Below, piece after piece: positions 25,411 to 34,901 of a stretch of 64,000 nucleotides of DNA. Position 1 is the stretch's first letter, and each line of letters opens with the position of its first letter. The stretch comes from Pseudogulbenkiania sp. MAI-1 (GTDB lineage Bacteria > Pseudomonadota > Gammaproteobacteria > Burkholderiales > Chromobacteriaceae). A program made the position numbers and the translations under genes. Below the pieces are notes generated by a model that was not told the DNA's origin, searched no databases, and saw only the letters and a program-made list of their open reading frames with translations. Location of the stretch: positions 1,585,011-1,649,010 of the forward strand of contig NZ_AZUR01000001.1 of assembly GCF_000527175.1 (NCBI RefSeq), in the 5' to 3' direction.

Positions 25411-26151
25411 ATGGACCGCATGATCTTTCTGGCGATGACCGGCGCCAAGCACGTGATGACGCAGCAGGCCACCACCTCGCAGAATCTGGCCAACGTCCAC
25501 ACCAACGGCTACAAGGCCGACCAGGTCTCGTTCCGTGCGCTGCCGGTGGTGGGCGAGGGCGCGCCGACCCGCACCTACGTGGTCGACAACACCATCGGTC
25601 ACGACCTGTCGCAAGGCAGCCTGCAGCAAACCGGCAACGACACCGACTTCGCCCTGGCGACGCCGGGGTTTTTCACGGTACAGGCCCCGGACGGTCGCGA
25701 AGCCTATACCCGTGACGGCGGCTTCGCCATCGACCAGAACGGCATGATGCGCACCCGCAGCGGGCTGGCCATCCTCGGCGACGGCGGTCCGATCACCGTG
25801 CCGGCGGGCTCCAGCGTCGTCGTCGGCCCGGATGGCACCGTGGTGACGACGCCGACCACCGGGGTCGACCGCACGCCGCAGATCGCCGGTCAGCTCAAAC
25901 TGGTCAACCCCGGCGAGCGGGCGGTGTACAAGGGCGAGGACGGTCTGTTCCGCTTGAATGGCGGCGGTACGGCCCAAGCCTCGACCGACGTCAAGGTGGT
26001 GTCGGGAGCGCTGGAGGGCAGCAACGTCAACGCCGTGGAAAGCCTGGTGCAGATGATTTCGCACGCACGCCAGTTCGATCTCAACATCAAGCTGATGCAG
26101 ACCTCCGACCAGAACGAACAGAAAGCCAGCCAGCTCCTGGCTCTCAACTGA
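25411..26151 (+). CDS. flgF: Flagellar rod protein FlgF
   Basis: A 246-residue rod protein. It starts MDRMIFLAMTGAKHVMTQQ, typical for FlgF, has the central TDFALATPGFFTVQAPDG, and ends with SNVNAVESLVQMISHARQF. It lies between flgE and flgG, matching the canonical order. Confidence 0.95.
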   Translation: MDRMIFLAMTGAKHVMTQQATTSQNLANVHTNGYKADQVSFRALPVVGEGAPTRTYVVDNTIGHDLSQGSLQQTGNDTDFALATPGFFTVQAPDGREAYTRDGGFAIDQNGMMRTRSGLAILGDGGPITVPAGSSVVVGPDGTVVTTPTTGVDRTPQIAGQLKLVNPGERAVYKGEDGLFRLNGGGTAQASTDVKVVSGALEGSNVNAVESLVQMISHARQFDLNIKLMQTSDQNEQKASQLLALN

Positions 26152-26187
26152 GCTGTCGGCCGAACAGAATAACGAGGAACACCCGCC

Positions 26188-26970
26188 ATGATGCGCGCAC
26201 TCTACATCGCCAAGACCGGCATGGACTCCAGTCAGTTCCAGCTGGACGTGGTCTCCAACAACCTGGCGAACTCCAACACCAAGGGCTTCAAGAAAGGCCA
26301 CGCGGTGTTCGAGGACTTGTACTACCAGACCCTGCGCCAGCCCGGCTCGCAACTGTCCAACGGCAATAGCCTGCCGACCGGCCTGCAGGTGGGGACCGGT
26401 TCCACCGTGGTGGCCACGGCGCGCATCCACTCCCAGGGCAACCTGGAGTCGACCGAGCAGCCGCTGGATTTGGCCATCAACGGCGACGGCTTCTTCCGGG
26501 TGCAGCAGCCGGACGGCAGCATCGCCTACACCCGCAACGGCGAATTCCGGCGCAACGAGAACGGCGACATCGTCAACTCGTCCGGCTACCTGCTGGACCC
26601 GGCGATCAACATTCCGGCCGACGCCACCAGCATCACCATCTCGGAAGCCGGCGTCGTGCAGTACTTCCAGCCCAACAACGCCACTCCCACCACGGCGGGC
26701 ACCATCCAGCTGACCACCTTCATCAACCCGCAGGGCCTGCAGAGCATCGGTCAGAACCTTTATCTGCAAACGCAGGCCTCGGGCGATCCGCAGGACGGCG
26801 ATCCGCTGACCGACGGGCGCGGCAGCGTGCGCTCCGGTTTTCTGGAGGCCTCCAACGTCAACGTGACCGAAGAGCTGGTCAACATGATCACCGCCCAGCG
26901 CTCGTTCGAAATGAACTCCCGCGCGATCAAGACTGCCGACGAGATGCTGCAGCGGATTGCCCAGTTATAA
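26188..26970 (+). CDS. flgG: Flagellar distal rod protein FlgG
   Basis: A 260-residue distal rod protein, the family's usual length. Motifs: VVSNNLANSNTKGFKKG near the N-terminus, LDLAINGDGFFRVQQPDG in the middle, SNVNVTEELVNMITAQRSFEMNSRAIKTAD at the C-terminus (quoted in part). It forms the driveshaft between proximal rod and hook. Confidence 0.96.
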   Translation: MMRALYIAKTGMDSSQFQLDVVSNNLANSNTKGFKKGHAVFEDLYYQTLRQPGSQLSNGNSLPTGLQVGTGSTVVATARIHSQGNLESTEQPLDLAINGDGFFRVQQPDGSIAYTRNGEFRRNENGDIVNSSGYLLDPAINIPADATSITISEAGVVQYFQPNNATPTTAGTIQLTTFINPQGLQSIGQNLYLQTQASGDPQDGDPLTDGRGSVRSGFLEASNVNVTEELVNMITAQRSFEMNSRAIKTADEMLQRIAQL

Positions 26971-27000
26971 TGCCGGCATCGATCAGCTAGGGGCTTGGTG

Positions 27001-27684
27001 ATGAAAGCGACTTTCGGTGTGATGACGATGCTGGCGGCCGTGCTGTCGGGATGCGCTGTGCCCGAACCGCCCATCGTGCAGCAACCGATGAGCGCCCGGC
27101 CCCAGCCCGCCCCGCTAGCCTTGCCGAGCAACGGCTCGATCTTTCAAACCGGCAGCTACCAGCCAATCTTTGCCGACCGCGTGCCGGCGCGGGTAGGCGA
27201 CATCCTGACCGTGACGATCGAGGAGAAGACCACGACGGCCGCCTCGGAAGAGACCACCGGCAAGCGCTCCTCGTCGCTCAGCGCCGGCGTGGAGGGCGGG
27301 GTCCAATTGCCGTTCTTCCCCGGCGCCCTCGAGAAGAAACTGGCCGGTACCTCGTTGTCGGCGGACGGCTCGGCGTCATCCACCGGCAAGGGCACCAACA
27401 AGGCCAGTTCCTCGTTCGTCAGCTCGATCTCCGTGACCGTGATCGACGTGCTGGCCAACGGCAACCTCGTGGTGAGTGGTGAGAAGCAGGTACGGCAGAA
27501 TGGCGATACCGAATACATCCGGCTGTCCGGGGTGGTGAACCCGCGTGACATCAAGACCGGCAATATGGTCTCGTCGACCAAGGTGGCCGATGCCCGTATC
27601 GAGCAGCAGTCCAAGGGCAACAACCGTTCGTTTGCCGAACCGGGCTGGCTGACCAAATTCTTCATGACGGTGCTGCCATTCTGA
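27001..27684 (+). CDS. flgH: Flagellar L-ring lipoprotein FlgH
   Basis: A 227-residue outer-membrane lipoprotein. The signal peptide ends in a lipobox AVLSGCA, with the lipidated Cys at about residue 18. The body has YQPIFADRVPARVGDILTV and, near the end, LSGVVNPRDIKTGNMVSSTKVADARIE in split form, both FlgH hallmarks. TTG and GTG codons just before the ATG are less likely starts. It forms the bushing in the outer membrane with FlgI. Confidence 0.95.
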   Translation: MKATFGVMTMLAAVLSGCAVPEPPIVQQPMSARPQPAPLALPSNGSIFQTGSYQPIFADRVPARVGDILTVTIEEKTTTAASEETTGKRSSSLSAGVEGGVQLPFFPGALEKKLAGTSLSADGSASSTGKGTNKASSSFVSSISVTVIDVLANGNLVVSGEKQVRQNGDTEYIRLSGVVNPRDIKTGNMVSSTKVADARIEQQSKGNNRSFAEPGWLTKFFMTVLPF

Positions 27685-27720
27685 GCGCAGCGATGGCGGG
27701 CTGTTTTTAGTGGGATAGCA

Positions 27721-28821
27721 ATGAAACGTTTTCTTTACGTGCTGCTGGCTGGGGTGCTGGCTGTGTCGCCGGCCTGGGCTGCCCAGCGACTCAAGGATAT
27801 CGCCTCGATCGCGGGCGTCCGTAGCAACCAGTTGATCGGCTATGGCTTGGTGGTCGGACTGGACGGCAGCGGCGACAAGGCCACCTCGTCGCCGTTCACC
27901 TCGCAGTCGATGTCGAGCATGCTCAACCAGCTCGGGGTGCAGATTCCAGTCGGGACCAAGCTCGACCCGAAAAACGTCGCCGCCGTGACGCTGACCGGCA
28001 CCCTGCCGCCGTTTGCCCGGCAAGGCCAGGCCATCGACGTGACCGTGTCCTCGATCGGCGACGCCAAGAGCCTGCGTGGCGGCACGCTGCTGATGTCGCC
28101 GCTGAAGGGCGCCGACGGGCAGATCTACGCCATGGCGCAGGGCAACGTGCTGGTGGGGGGCGCGGGAGAGTCGGCGGCCGGCAGCTCCGCCAAGGTCAAC
28201 CACCTCAGCGTGGGGCGCATCCCGGGCGGCGCGACGGTGGAACGCGAGGTACCGACCTCGCTGGGCTCCGGCGGCGTGGTGCAGCTCGAACTGTTCGAGT
28301 CCGACTTCACCACGGCCAACCGCGTGGTCCAGGCCATCAACCGCGAGCTCGGCGACGGCGTGGCGCGGGCGATGGACGGCCGCCTGGTCGAAGTCGTCGC
28401 CCCGCAGGACGCCAACCGCCGTGTGCAGTTCCTGTCCCGGATGGAAAATATTGCCGTCACACCGGCAGAAGCTTCCCCCCTGGTCATCCTCAACGCCCGC
28501 ACCGGGTCGGTGGTGATGAACCAGGCCGTGACCATCGAACCCTGCGCCGTGTCCCACGGCAACCTCTCGGTGACGGTCAGCACCACGCCCCAGGTGAGCC
28601 AGCCGGCCCCCTTGTCGGGAGGGCAGACGGTGGTGACCCGTCAAGCCGATATCAGCATCAAGAGCGAGGGGGGCAAGGTGCTCAACCTGCCGCGCGGGGC
28701 CAACCTGTCGCAGGTCGTCAACGCCCTGAACGCCGTGGGCGCCACGCCGCAGGACCTGCTGTCGATCTTGCAGGCGATGAAGGTCGCCGGGGCGCTCAAG
28801 GCCGATCTGCAGATCATCTGA
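27721..28821 (+). CDS. flgI: Flagellar P-ring protein FlgI
   Basis: A 366-residue periplasmic protein with an N-terminal signal peptide (cleavage near AWA-AQR, residue 20). Diagnostic stretches: LKDIASIAGVRSNQLIGYGL, NVAAVTLTGTLPPFARQGQ, and the C-terminal NLSQVVNALNAVGATPQDLL. It builds the P-ring in the peptidoglycan layer. It is the last gene before a terminator, so the first flagellar transcript probably ends here. Confidence 0.96.
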   Translation: MKRFLYVLLAGVLAVSPAWAAQRLKDIASIAGVRSNQLIGYGLVVGLDGSGDKATSSPFTSQSMSSMLNQLGVQIPVGTKLDPKNVAAVTLTGTLPPFARQGQAIDVTVSSIGDAKSLRGGTLLMSPLKGADGQIYAMAQGNVLVGGAGESAAGSSAKVNHLSVGRIPGGATVEREVPTSLGSGGVVQLELFESDFTTANRVVQAINRELGDGVARAMDGRLVEVVAPQDANRRVQFLSRMENIAVTPAEASPLVILNARTGSVVMNQAVTIEPCAVSHGNLSVTVSTTPQVSQPAPLSGGQTVVTRQADISIKSEGGKVLNLPRGANLSQVVNALNAVGATPQDLLSILQAMKVAGALKADLQII

Positions 28822-28940
28822 TCGCCTCCGACGCGAGCCGCATATGTGGTTGTGGAGGGGGCGTGGCAGGGTTCTGGATGGCCTTCCGAATGCCGGCGAA
28901 GCCATCTCTACATACTCAGGAAGGCTGCGTCGAGGGCGGC

Positions 28941-28968
28941 AAAAAGGGAGGAGTGCCTCCCTTTTTTG
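28941..28968 (+). terminator. Strong Rho-independent terminator between flgI and flgJ
   Basis: AAAAAGGGAGG and CCTCCCTTTTT are perfect complements around AGTG, followed by more T. It lies 120 nt after the flgI stop. No gene is seen in the 189-nt gap. Confidence 0.85.
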
Positions 28969-28969
28969 T

Positions 28970-28985
28970 TGGCCCGCTTCTTGCT
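28970..28985 (+). promoter_or_regulatory. Sigma-54 promoter of flgJKL
   Basis: TTGGCCCGCTTCTTGCTT has GG at 28971-28972 and GC at 28983-28984 with exactly 10 nt between, and the downstream TTGC box is consensus. It begins directly after the terminator and 26 nt before the flgJ start. Together the two features split the flg cluster into two transcription units. Confidence 0.7.
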
Positions 28986-29010
28986 TTTTGCTGCGCCGAG
29001 GAGATCAGCA

Positions 29011-29985
29011 ATGAGTGTCAGTTTTCCAACGGTGCCGAGCGACGGCAGCACAGTGAGCCAGCGTCTGGCTGTCGACCCGAGCCAAGCCACGGCGTTGCAA
29101 GCTACGGCGCGCAAAGACCCGCAGGCGGCGATCAGGGAGGCGGCGCAGCAGTTCGAGTCCCTGTTCATGGGGACCTTGCTGCAAGCCATGCGCGAGACCT
29201 CGTTCGACGGCGAGGACGACAGCAATGCCCTGGACACCTACCGTGGCCTCTTGGACCAGCAACTGCTCCAGACCATGAGCAAGGCGGGCGGGGTCGGTCT
29301 GGCCGATGCGCTGTCGCGGCAACTGGCGCAAGCCGCACAGATCGACGGTGACGTTTCTCCCACGGTCGAACGGCTGGCTCCGGTCTCGTCGGTGCTGCCG
29401 ATGGTGAATCGGGCCATCCAGGCCTACCGGACGATGCAGCCCAAGACCACGGCCGCCCAGGAGGCCGCCGCCGAGGCAGTTGGCACGGCAAGCAGCACGG
29501 CGGGCGAGGCAAACTCTTCGGCGGAAGCCTTCGTGTCTACCCTGCTGCCCCACGCCAAGGCGGCGGCCCAGCAGCTCGGCGTGGCGCCGGAACTGGTCCT
29601 GGCCCATGCCGCACTCGAGAGCGGCTGGGGGAAACGCTCCATCAAGACGGCAGGCGGCAAGGAAAGCCACAACCTGTTCGGCATCAAGGCCGGCGCCAAC
29701 TGGCAGGGCGATGCGGTCGACGTGCTGACCACCGAGTACGTGAACGGCAACGCCATCAAGAAAGTGGACAAGTTCCGTGCCTACGCCTCCTACAGCGACG
29801 CGTTCGCCGACTATGCCAATCTGCTGTCCGGTTCGTCGCGCTACCAGTCCGCCCTGAACAAGGGTGGGGACATGCTGGCGTTCGCCCGCGGGCTGCAGAG
29901 CGGGGGCTATGCCACCGACCCCCATTACGCCCAGAAGCTGGTAGGCGTGATGAATGCGGTTTCCCAGCGTTTCCGCGGGGTGTAA
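29011..29985 (+). CDS. flgJ: Flagellar rod assembly protein and muramidase FlgJ
   Basis: A 324-residue two-domain protein. The N-terminal rod-capping domain (residues 25-105, 'AAQQFESLFMGTLLQAMRET') is joined by an Ala-rich linker to a C-terminal GH73 glucosaminidase (from about residue 170: VLAHAALESGWGKRSI, with the catalytic Glu, then NLFGIKAG and FRAYASYSDAFADYANLL). It opens the peptidoglycan for the rod. The start has GAGGAGATCAGC upstream. Confidence 0.95.
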   Translation: MSVSFPTVPSDGSTVSQRLAVDPSQATALQATARKDPQAAIREAAQQFESLFMGTLLQAMRETSFDGEDDSNALDTYRGLLDQQLLQTMSKAGGVGLADALSRQLAQAAQIDGDVSPTVERLAPVSSVLPMVNRAIQAYRTMQPKTTAAQEAAAEAVGTASSTAGEANSSAEAFVSTLLPHAKAAAQQLGVAPELVLAHAALESGWGKRSIKTAGGKESHNLFGIKAGANWQGDAVDVLTTEYVNGNAIKKVDKFRAYASYSDAFADYANLLSGSSRYQSALNKGGDMLAFARGLQSGGYATDPHYAQKLVGVMNAVSQRFRGV

Positions 29986-30033
29986 GGCTCAAGATCGTGC
30001 CGGGCAGGCCGATATAGCGATCAGAGGTGCAAT

Positions 30034-31830
30034 ATGGGTTCGAGTATATTTTCCATCGGTGTCAGCGGGCTGAATGCGGCGCAGGGCGCCCTGGCCGTGA
30101 CAAGCCACAACATCAGCAACGTCAACACTGCCGGTTACACCCGCCAGGTCACGCAACAGGCTGCCCGCTACCCACAGAATGCCGGTTTCGGCTTTATCGG
30201 TCAGGGGGTGGACCTGACCAAGGTGAGCCGGATCTACGATGCCTACCTGACCGAGCAAGTGCAGAGCGCCCAGGCGAGCGACAGCTATTACTCGAGCCAA
30301 CTGGATCTGCTCAAGCAGGTCGACTCCCTGATGGCCGATTCCACGGTCGGCGTGAGCCCCTCGCTGCAGGATTTCTTCGGCAGCATGCAAACGCTGTCGT
30401 CCGATCCCTCATCGATTCCGAGCCGCCAGACGGTGATCAATGATGCCCAGGCGCTGGCCACCAAGTTTCGCACGCTGGATGGCCAATTGCAGGAGATTGA
30501 AAGCGGCGTGAATCGCCGCATCGATGCCTCGGTCACTACCATCAACGCCCTGGCTACCCAGATTGCCGGGCTGAACCAGAAGATTGCCGCCTTGACGGTC
30601 AAGACGGCCGACGGTACCACTACCAGTGCGCCCAACGACCTGCTCGACCAGCGCGACCAGGCCATTCTCGAACTCAACCAGCAGGTCAAGTCCACGGTGG
30701 TGCCGCAGTCCGACGGCTCCTACAGCGTGTTCATCGGCAACGGTCAGACGCTGGTACTGGGCAGTCAGGCCAACCAACTGGACACGCAACGGGATCCTGC
30801 TAACCCGCAGCAACTGCAACTGATATACAAGAGCTCGAGCGGCAACGACACGGTCATCCCGACCAGCCTGATTCAGGGCGGAGCCTTGGGGGGGCTGTTC
30901 GCCTTCCGTGATGGGGCCCTGGCCGAAGCGCAGGCACGGCTCGGCAATCTCGCCCTCGACTTTGCCACGGCGATCAACTATCAGCAGCAACTGGGGCTGG
31001 ACCTGAACGGCCAGGCCGGCGACCCACTGTTCACCGACCTCAGCGCCTATGCCAGCGACCCGAAAGGGGCGGCCAGCATGCTGCAGGTGACCATGACCGA
31101 CCCGAAAGGTCTGGCGGTGGCGTCCAACCTCAAGCCGGGCAGCCCGGCGGTGACGCCAAGCGGCACCGGTCTGACCATCAGCGGGGTTTACAGCACCTTG
31201 CCGGGCGGTTACGGCTGGTCGTCGGCCAGTGCGGCCGGTGCGCCGGACGTGACGGCCCATCCGTCCTACAACCTCACCAGCCTCACGATCGACAGCACGG
31301 CCATGACCGCAACCGTGGTCAACGGCGCGGGCACGACCACGTACAACGTGGTGGCGGAACCGAATGTCGAGAACGGCTACAAGCTGGTGTCGGGCAGCCC
31401 GGCGGTCGATGCCGGCATATCGTTCAAGCTGTCCGGCCAACTCGCCACCGGCCTGACCTTGTCCGTGGTACCCAACGCGGCGCCGGTCGGCAAAGGGGAC
31501 AATGCCAACCTGTTGGAAATGGCCAAGCTGCAGACCCGGCCCCTGGTCGACGACGACCGTGCCGATACCGCTTCGACCCTGACCTCCTTCGCTTCCCACT
31601 ACGCGACCACGGTCAGCTATGTCGGCAGCGTGACCAACGAGGTATCGGTCACGTCCACCGCCCAAAGCAACGTGCTGAAAGAGGCGCAAGAAGCACGTGA
31701 CACCGTTTCAGGCGTCAATCTCGACGAAGAGGCCGTCAATCTCATCAAGTACCAGCAGGCCTATCAGGCCTCGAGCAAGGTCATCCAGATGGCGCAAGAA
31801 CTCTTCTCATCCCTGTTGCAGCTCGGCTAG
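30034..31830 (+). CDS. flgK: Flagellar hook-associated protein 1 FlgK
   Basis: A 598-residue hook-filament junction protein. N-terminal GVSGLNAAQGALAVTSHNIS and NVNTAGYTRQ are the conserved D0 helix; the C-terminus 'SGVNLDEEAVNLIKYQQAYQASSKVIQ' closes the coiled coil. The central region has Thr/Ser-rich variable domains, giving a protein somewhat longer than the enteric one. Exported by type III with FlgN (not found here). Confidence 0.95.
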   Translation: MGSSIFSIGVSGLNAAQGALAVTSHNISNVNTAGYTRQVTQQAARYPQNAGFGFIGQGVDLTKVSRIYDAYLTEQVQSAQASDSYYSSQLDLLKQVDSLMADSTVGVSPSLQDFFGSMQTLSSDPSSIPSRQTVINDAQALATKFRTLDGQLQEIESGVNRRIDASVTTINALATQIAGLNQKIAALTVKTADGTTTSAPNDLLDQRDQAILELNQQVKSTVVPQSDGSYSVFIGNGQTLVLGSQANQLDTQRDPANPQQLQLIYKSSSGNDTVIPTSLIQGGALGGLFAFRDGALAEAQARLGNLALDFATAINYQQQLGLDLNGQAGDPLFTDLSAYASDPKGAASMLQVTMTDPKGLAVASNLKPGSPAVTPSGTGLTISGVYSTLPGGYGWSSASAAGAPDVTAHPSYNLTSLTIDSTAMTATVVNGAGTTTYNVVAEPNVENGYKLVSGSPAVDAGISFKLSGQLATGLTLSVVPNAAPVGKGDNANLLEMAKLQTRPLVDDDRADTASTLTSFASHYATTVSYVGSVTNEVSVTSTAQSNVLKEAQEARDTVSGVNLDEEAVNLIKYQQAYQASSKVIQMAQELFSSLLQLG

Positions 31831-31851
31831 CTCATACCGGAGGCGTAAACG

Positions 31852-32766
31852 ATGCGAGTCAGTACCAGTATGGTGTTCACGCAAGGGTACACCGGTATCC
31901 AGAACAACCAGTACAACGTCAACAAGCTGCAAGAACAGCTCTCCACGCAGAAGCGGGTCGTGGTGCCCTCGGACGACCCGGTGGCCTCGGCGCAGATGCT
32001 CGAGGTATCCCAATCGGAAGGGCGCAACCTGCAGTTCGTCGAGAACGGCGATGCCGTCGAATCCACCCTGGCCATTTCCGAAACCTCACTCAACAGCGCC
32101 AACGATCTGCTCTCCAACCTGAAGTCACTGGCGATCCAGGCCGGCAACGGCGGGCTGGACGCCGAGCAACGGCAAATGATCCAGATCGACGTGAAGGAGC
32201 GCTTCAACCAATTGGTGAGCTATGCCAATGCCACCGATGGCCGCGGCAACTACCTGTACGGCGGCAACATCATCGACAGCGCTCCCTTCGTGGCGGACAG
32301 CTCGCTGAACGTCACCTACAACGGCGACACCGGGCGGCGCGACGTGCAGATCAGCGCGGCCCGGCAGGTGGCGATCACCGAAGTCGGTTCGGCGGTGTAC
32401 GGTGATGCCAACAGCGACACGGCGGTGTTCGATACGGTGCGCGATCTCTACAACCTGTTGGGGCAGGACCCGAAGCCAGCGGATTATGCCGATCAGTTGT
32501 CGACCATCGTCGCCGGACTGGACGAGGCCCAGGTGAACATGTCGACGGCCCAGGCCTCGATCGGGGCACGGCGCAGCGAGAACGAAACGCTGCAATCGGT
32601 GGGCAAGGAATTGGACGTCCAGTACAAATCACGCATCGGCAACCTCGAGGATCTGGACCTGGCCAAGACCATCAGCGACTTCACCCTGGCACAGACGGCG
32701 CTGCAGTATTCCCAGCTCACCTTCCAGAAGGTCAGCGGCTTGTCGCTGTTCAACTACCTGTCGTAA
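31852..32766 (+). CDS. flgL: Flagellar hook-associated protein 3 FlgL
   Basis: A 304-residue junction protein between FlgK and the filament. The N-terminus (MRVSTSMVFTQGYTGIQNNQ, then LSTQKRVVVPSDDPVASAQ) and the C-terminus (TISDFTLAQTALQYSQLTFQ) are flagellin-superfamily helices. Length is usual for FlgL. It is the last gene of the cluster and is followed by a good terminator. Confidence 0.95.
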   Translation: MRVSTSMVFTQGYTGIQNNQYNVNKLQEQLSTQKRVVVPSDDPVASAQMLEVSQSEGRNLQFVENGDAVESTLAISETSLNSANDLLSNLKSLAIQAGNGGLDAEQRQMIQIDVKERFNQLVSYANATDGRGNYLYGGNIIDSAPFVADSSLNVTYNGDTGRRDVQISAARQVAITEVGSAVYGDANSDTAVFDTVRDLYNLLGQDPKPADYADQLSTIVAGLDEAQVNMSTAQASIGARRSENETLQSVGKELDVQYKSRIGNLEDLDLAKTISDFTLAQTALQYSQLTFQKVSGLSLFNYLS

Positions 32767-32788
32767 GCGTCGCCGGAAGGTCAGGCGA

Positions 32789-32820
32789 AAACAGCCGGGC
32801 AAACCCGGCTGTTTGTCTTT
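32789..32820 (+). terminator. Rho-independent terminator after flgL
   Basis: AAACAGCCGGG and CCCGGCTGTTT form an 11-bp stem around CAAA, followed by a T-rich tail. It also sits downstream of the convergent astE-like gene. Confidence 0.85.
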
Positions 32821-32838
32821 ATCAATATATCCCCCCGC

Positions 32839-33852
32839 TCAGATCGTGACCGGCTCGATCACGATGCCCGCGCGCAGGCCGTTGCCGACCTTGGGGTTGG
32901 GGAACAGGATGCGCTCGTTGCCGCCTTGCGCCTGGTAGCGCACGTCTTGATCCTCGGCGATCACGAAGCCGTCTTCCAGCAGGGTGAAGTTCTCGACCTG
33001 GTCGTGCAGGTGCAGGCGGAACGCGTCGCTGTGTTTGACCAGGTCGTACTTGGCGCGGAACAGCTGGAAGCGCTCGTTGGCAAACGGCGGCAGCGGTTCG
33101 CGTCGGCCGCTCAGCAGCCGGCGCAGCGCCTGGTCGATGCCTGCGAAGCGCGACAGGTCGTTCTCGCCGAAGGGACGGGCCTTGCCCAGCTCCAGCGTCA
33201 AGGAGTCGGCCTGGTGGTGGCGGCTGGTGTAATAGGTGAAGGTGGCGGCGGGCTGGCTGTGCAGCAGCACCGTGGTGATGTCGGCCGATTCCAGCCAGCA
33301 CAGCTGCTCGCGGTTGTAGTCGCGCTCGTGCAGATAGGGGTAGATGGCGAAGCGCTCGAACACCGAACCGCGGATGGCCGTGTGCAGATCGTAGTGCAGC
33401 CGCCGACAGCCGGCCGGCGCGCGCTCGAAGAACGCCGCTGCCTCTTGTTCCAGCAGCGCGGCGCGTTGCGCTTCCCGGGTGGCGGGGTGCTTGGCGTGCT
33501 GGCCGTTGAACAGGCGGTTCATGTCGTAATCGAGGTAACGCTCGCCGGCCTGCATCGCCTCGGGGTTACCGAACATCAGCAGCACGTGCGCTGCGAGTGG
33601 CAGGTGTCCCTGCTGGATGTCGAGCAGGATGCCGTTGGCGACTTCGATTGGCGCCGTTTCGTTGCCGTGTACGCCGCAGGAAACCAGCACGCGGTCGGTG
33701 GCGTCGTTCAACTGTGACGGGATCAGTTCGAGAATGCCACGCTCATGCCAGCGTGCCGTCGCGCCGTTGGCCAGAGACCATTCGGGAGTCTCCGGGGGAA
33801 GGTTCTGCAGGGTGCTGGTCAGAAAATCGTAGGAAGGGGAGGGCAGGTTCAT
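32839..33852 (-). CDS. astE: Succinylglutamate desuccinylase (AstE family)
   Basis: A 337-residue zinc carboxypeptidase-like enzyme. Zinc ligands are in SCGVHGNETAPIEV (His and Glu) and in the YDLHTAIRGS segment (His). AstE removes succinate from N-succinylglutamate in the last step of the AST arginine-degradation pathway; the other ast genes are not in the window. The start at MNLPSPSYDF is where the family begins; an ATG 33 nt upstream is weak. The gap 33853-34090 shows no gene. Confidence 0.85.
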   Translation of the reverse strand: MNLPSPSYDFLTSTLQNLPPETPEWSLANGATARWHERGILELIPSQLNDATDRVLVSCGVHGNETAPIEVANGILLDIQQGHLPLAAHVLLMFGNPEAMQAGERYLDYDMNRLFNGQHAKHPATREAQRAALLEQEAAAFFERAPAGCRRLHYDLHTAIRGSVFERFAIYPYLHERDYNREQLCWLESADITTVLLHSQPAATFTYYTSRHHQADSLTLELGKARPFGENDLSRFAGIDQALRRLLSGRREPLPPFANERFQLFRAKYDLVKHSDAFRLHLHDQVENFTLLEDGFVIAEDQDVRYQAQGGNERILFPNPKVGNGLRAGIVIEPVTI

Positions 33853-34090
33853 CGGGCAGGCATGTCGTGAAAAGGATGGCCCCATTTTTCACGAAAGTGT
33901 CGGCGCCGTCTGTAGTGATGCCGCAGAGATGAAGTTTGATGGCGTAATTGCGGAAATGCTTCAGTCGGCGTGGCAAGGGGGTGCAACCGGACGAGCGGAA
34001 TCCTCTCACGATCTTGCTGCGCGCCCTGTCCCGGGCGTCCGGGCTGTGCCCCGGGCGGCATTGGGCGCGCGGCAGATCGTGGAGGGTTTT

Positions 34091-34876
34091 TCAGTCTAGC
34101 CAGGACGGTGCCCGTTGCTCGAGGAAGGCGGCGATGCCTTCCTGGCCCTCCGCACTGGTGCGGATCTGGGCGATCCGCTCGATGGTCGTCTCGATGGTGT
34201 CGGCGGTGATGGCCTTTCCCCCCAGTTCGCGCACCAGCAGCTTGGCTGCCGCCATCGCCTGCGGGCCGTTGAGCAGCACCTGGCGGCACATCTGCGCGAC
34301 GGCCATATCCAGTTCTTCATCCTCCACCACCAGATGGATCAACCCCAGGCGCTTTGCCTTGCCGGCGTTGAAGCGTTCGGCGGTGATGAAGTAGCGCCGT
34401 GCCGCCCGCTCGCCGATGGCGCGCATCACGTATGGCGCGACGGCAGCTGGGATCACCCCCAGCTTGACGTCGGAGAAGCAGAACAGTGCCTCGGACACGC
34501 CGATGGCGACGTCGCAGCAGGCGAGCAGCCCGGCGCCGATGCCGAAGGCCGAGCCCTGTACCCGGGCGATGGTCGGCTTGGGACAGTTGTCGAGCGTGGT
34601 CAGCAGCTTGGCCAAGAGGCGGGCGTGTTGCCGGATTTCGTCCTGGTCGAAGCCGGCCATGCGCTGCATCCAGGCGTGGTCATGCCCTGCGCAAAAACTG
34701 ATGCCTGCGGCCGCCAGCACGATGACGCGTACGCGCTGGTCGGCGATCAGGCTTTCCAGCGCCTCGGTGAAGCGGACGATCATGGCGTCGTCCAGCGCGT
34801 TGTGTAGTTCCGCCCGATTGAGGGTGATGGTGGCGATGCCCTTGTCGTCTACCGATTGCAGGATGGGATGCAGCAT
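34091..34876 (-). CDS. Enoyl-CoA hydratase/isomerase family protein (LiuC/AtuE-like)
   Basis: A 261-residue crotonase-fold enzyme. The CoA-binding/oxyanion segments are AAAGISFCAGHD and GSAFGIGAGLLACCDVAI. The segment LGVIPAAVAPYVMRAIGERAARRYF resembles methylglutaconyl-CoA or isohexenyl-glutaconyl-CoA hydratases, which act in leucine and terpenoid breakdown. No acyl-CoA carboxylase or dehydrogenase genes lie nearby, so the substrate stays open. Its upstream partner gene on the same strand encodes an alpha/beta hydrolase 25 nt away. Confidence 0.8.
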   Translation of the reverse strand: MLHPILQSVDDKGIATITLNRAELHNALDDAMIVRFTEALESLIADQRVRVIVLAAAGISFCAGHDHAWMQRMAGFDQDEIRQHARLLAKLLTTLDNCPKPTIARVQGSAFGIGAGLLACCDVAIGVSEALFCFSDVKLGVIPAAVAPYVMRAIGERAARRYFITAERFNAGKAKRLGLIHLVVEDEELDMAVAQMCRQVLLNGPQAMAAAKLLVRELGGKAITADTIETTIERIAQIRTSAEGQEGIAAFLEQRAPSWLD

Positions 34877-34901
34877 AGGGGAGTCTCCTTGTTATTGTGA
34901 G

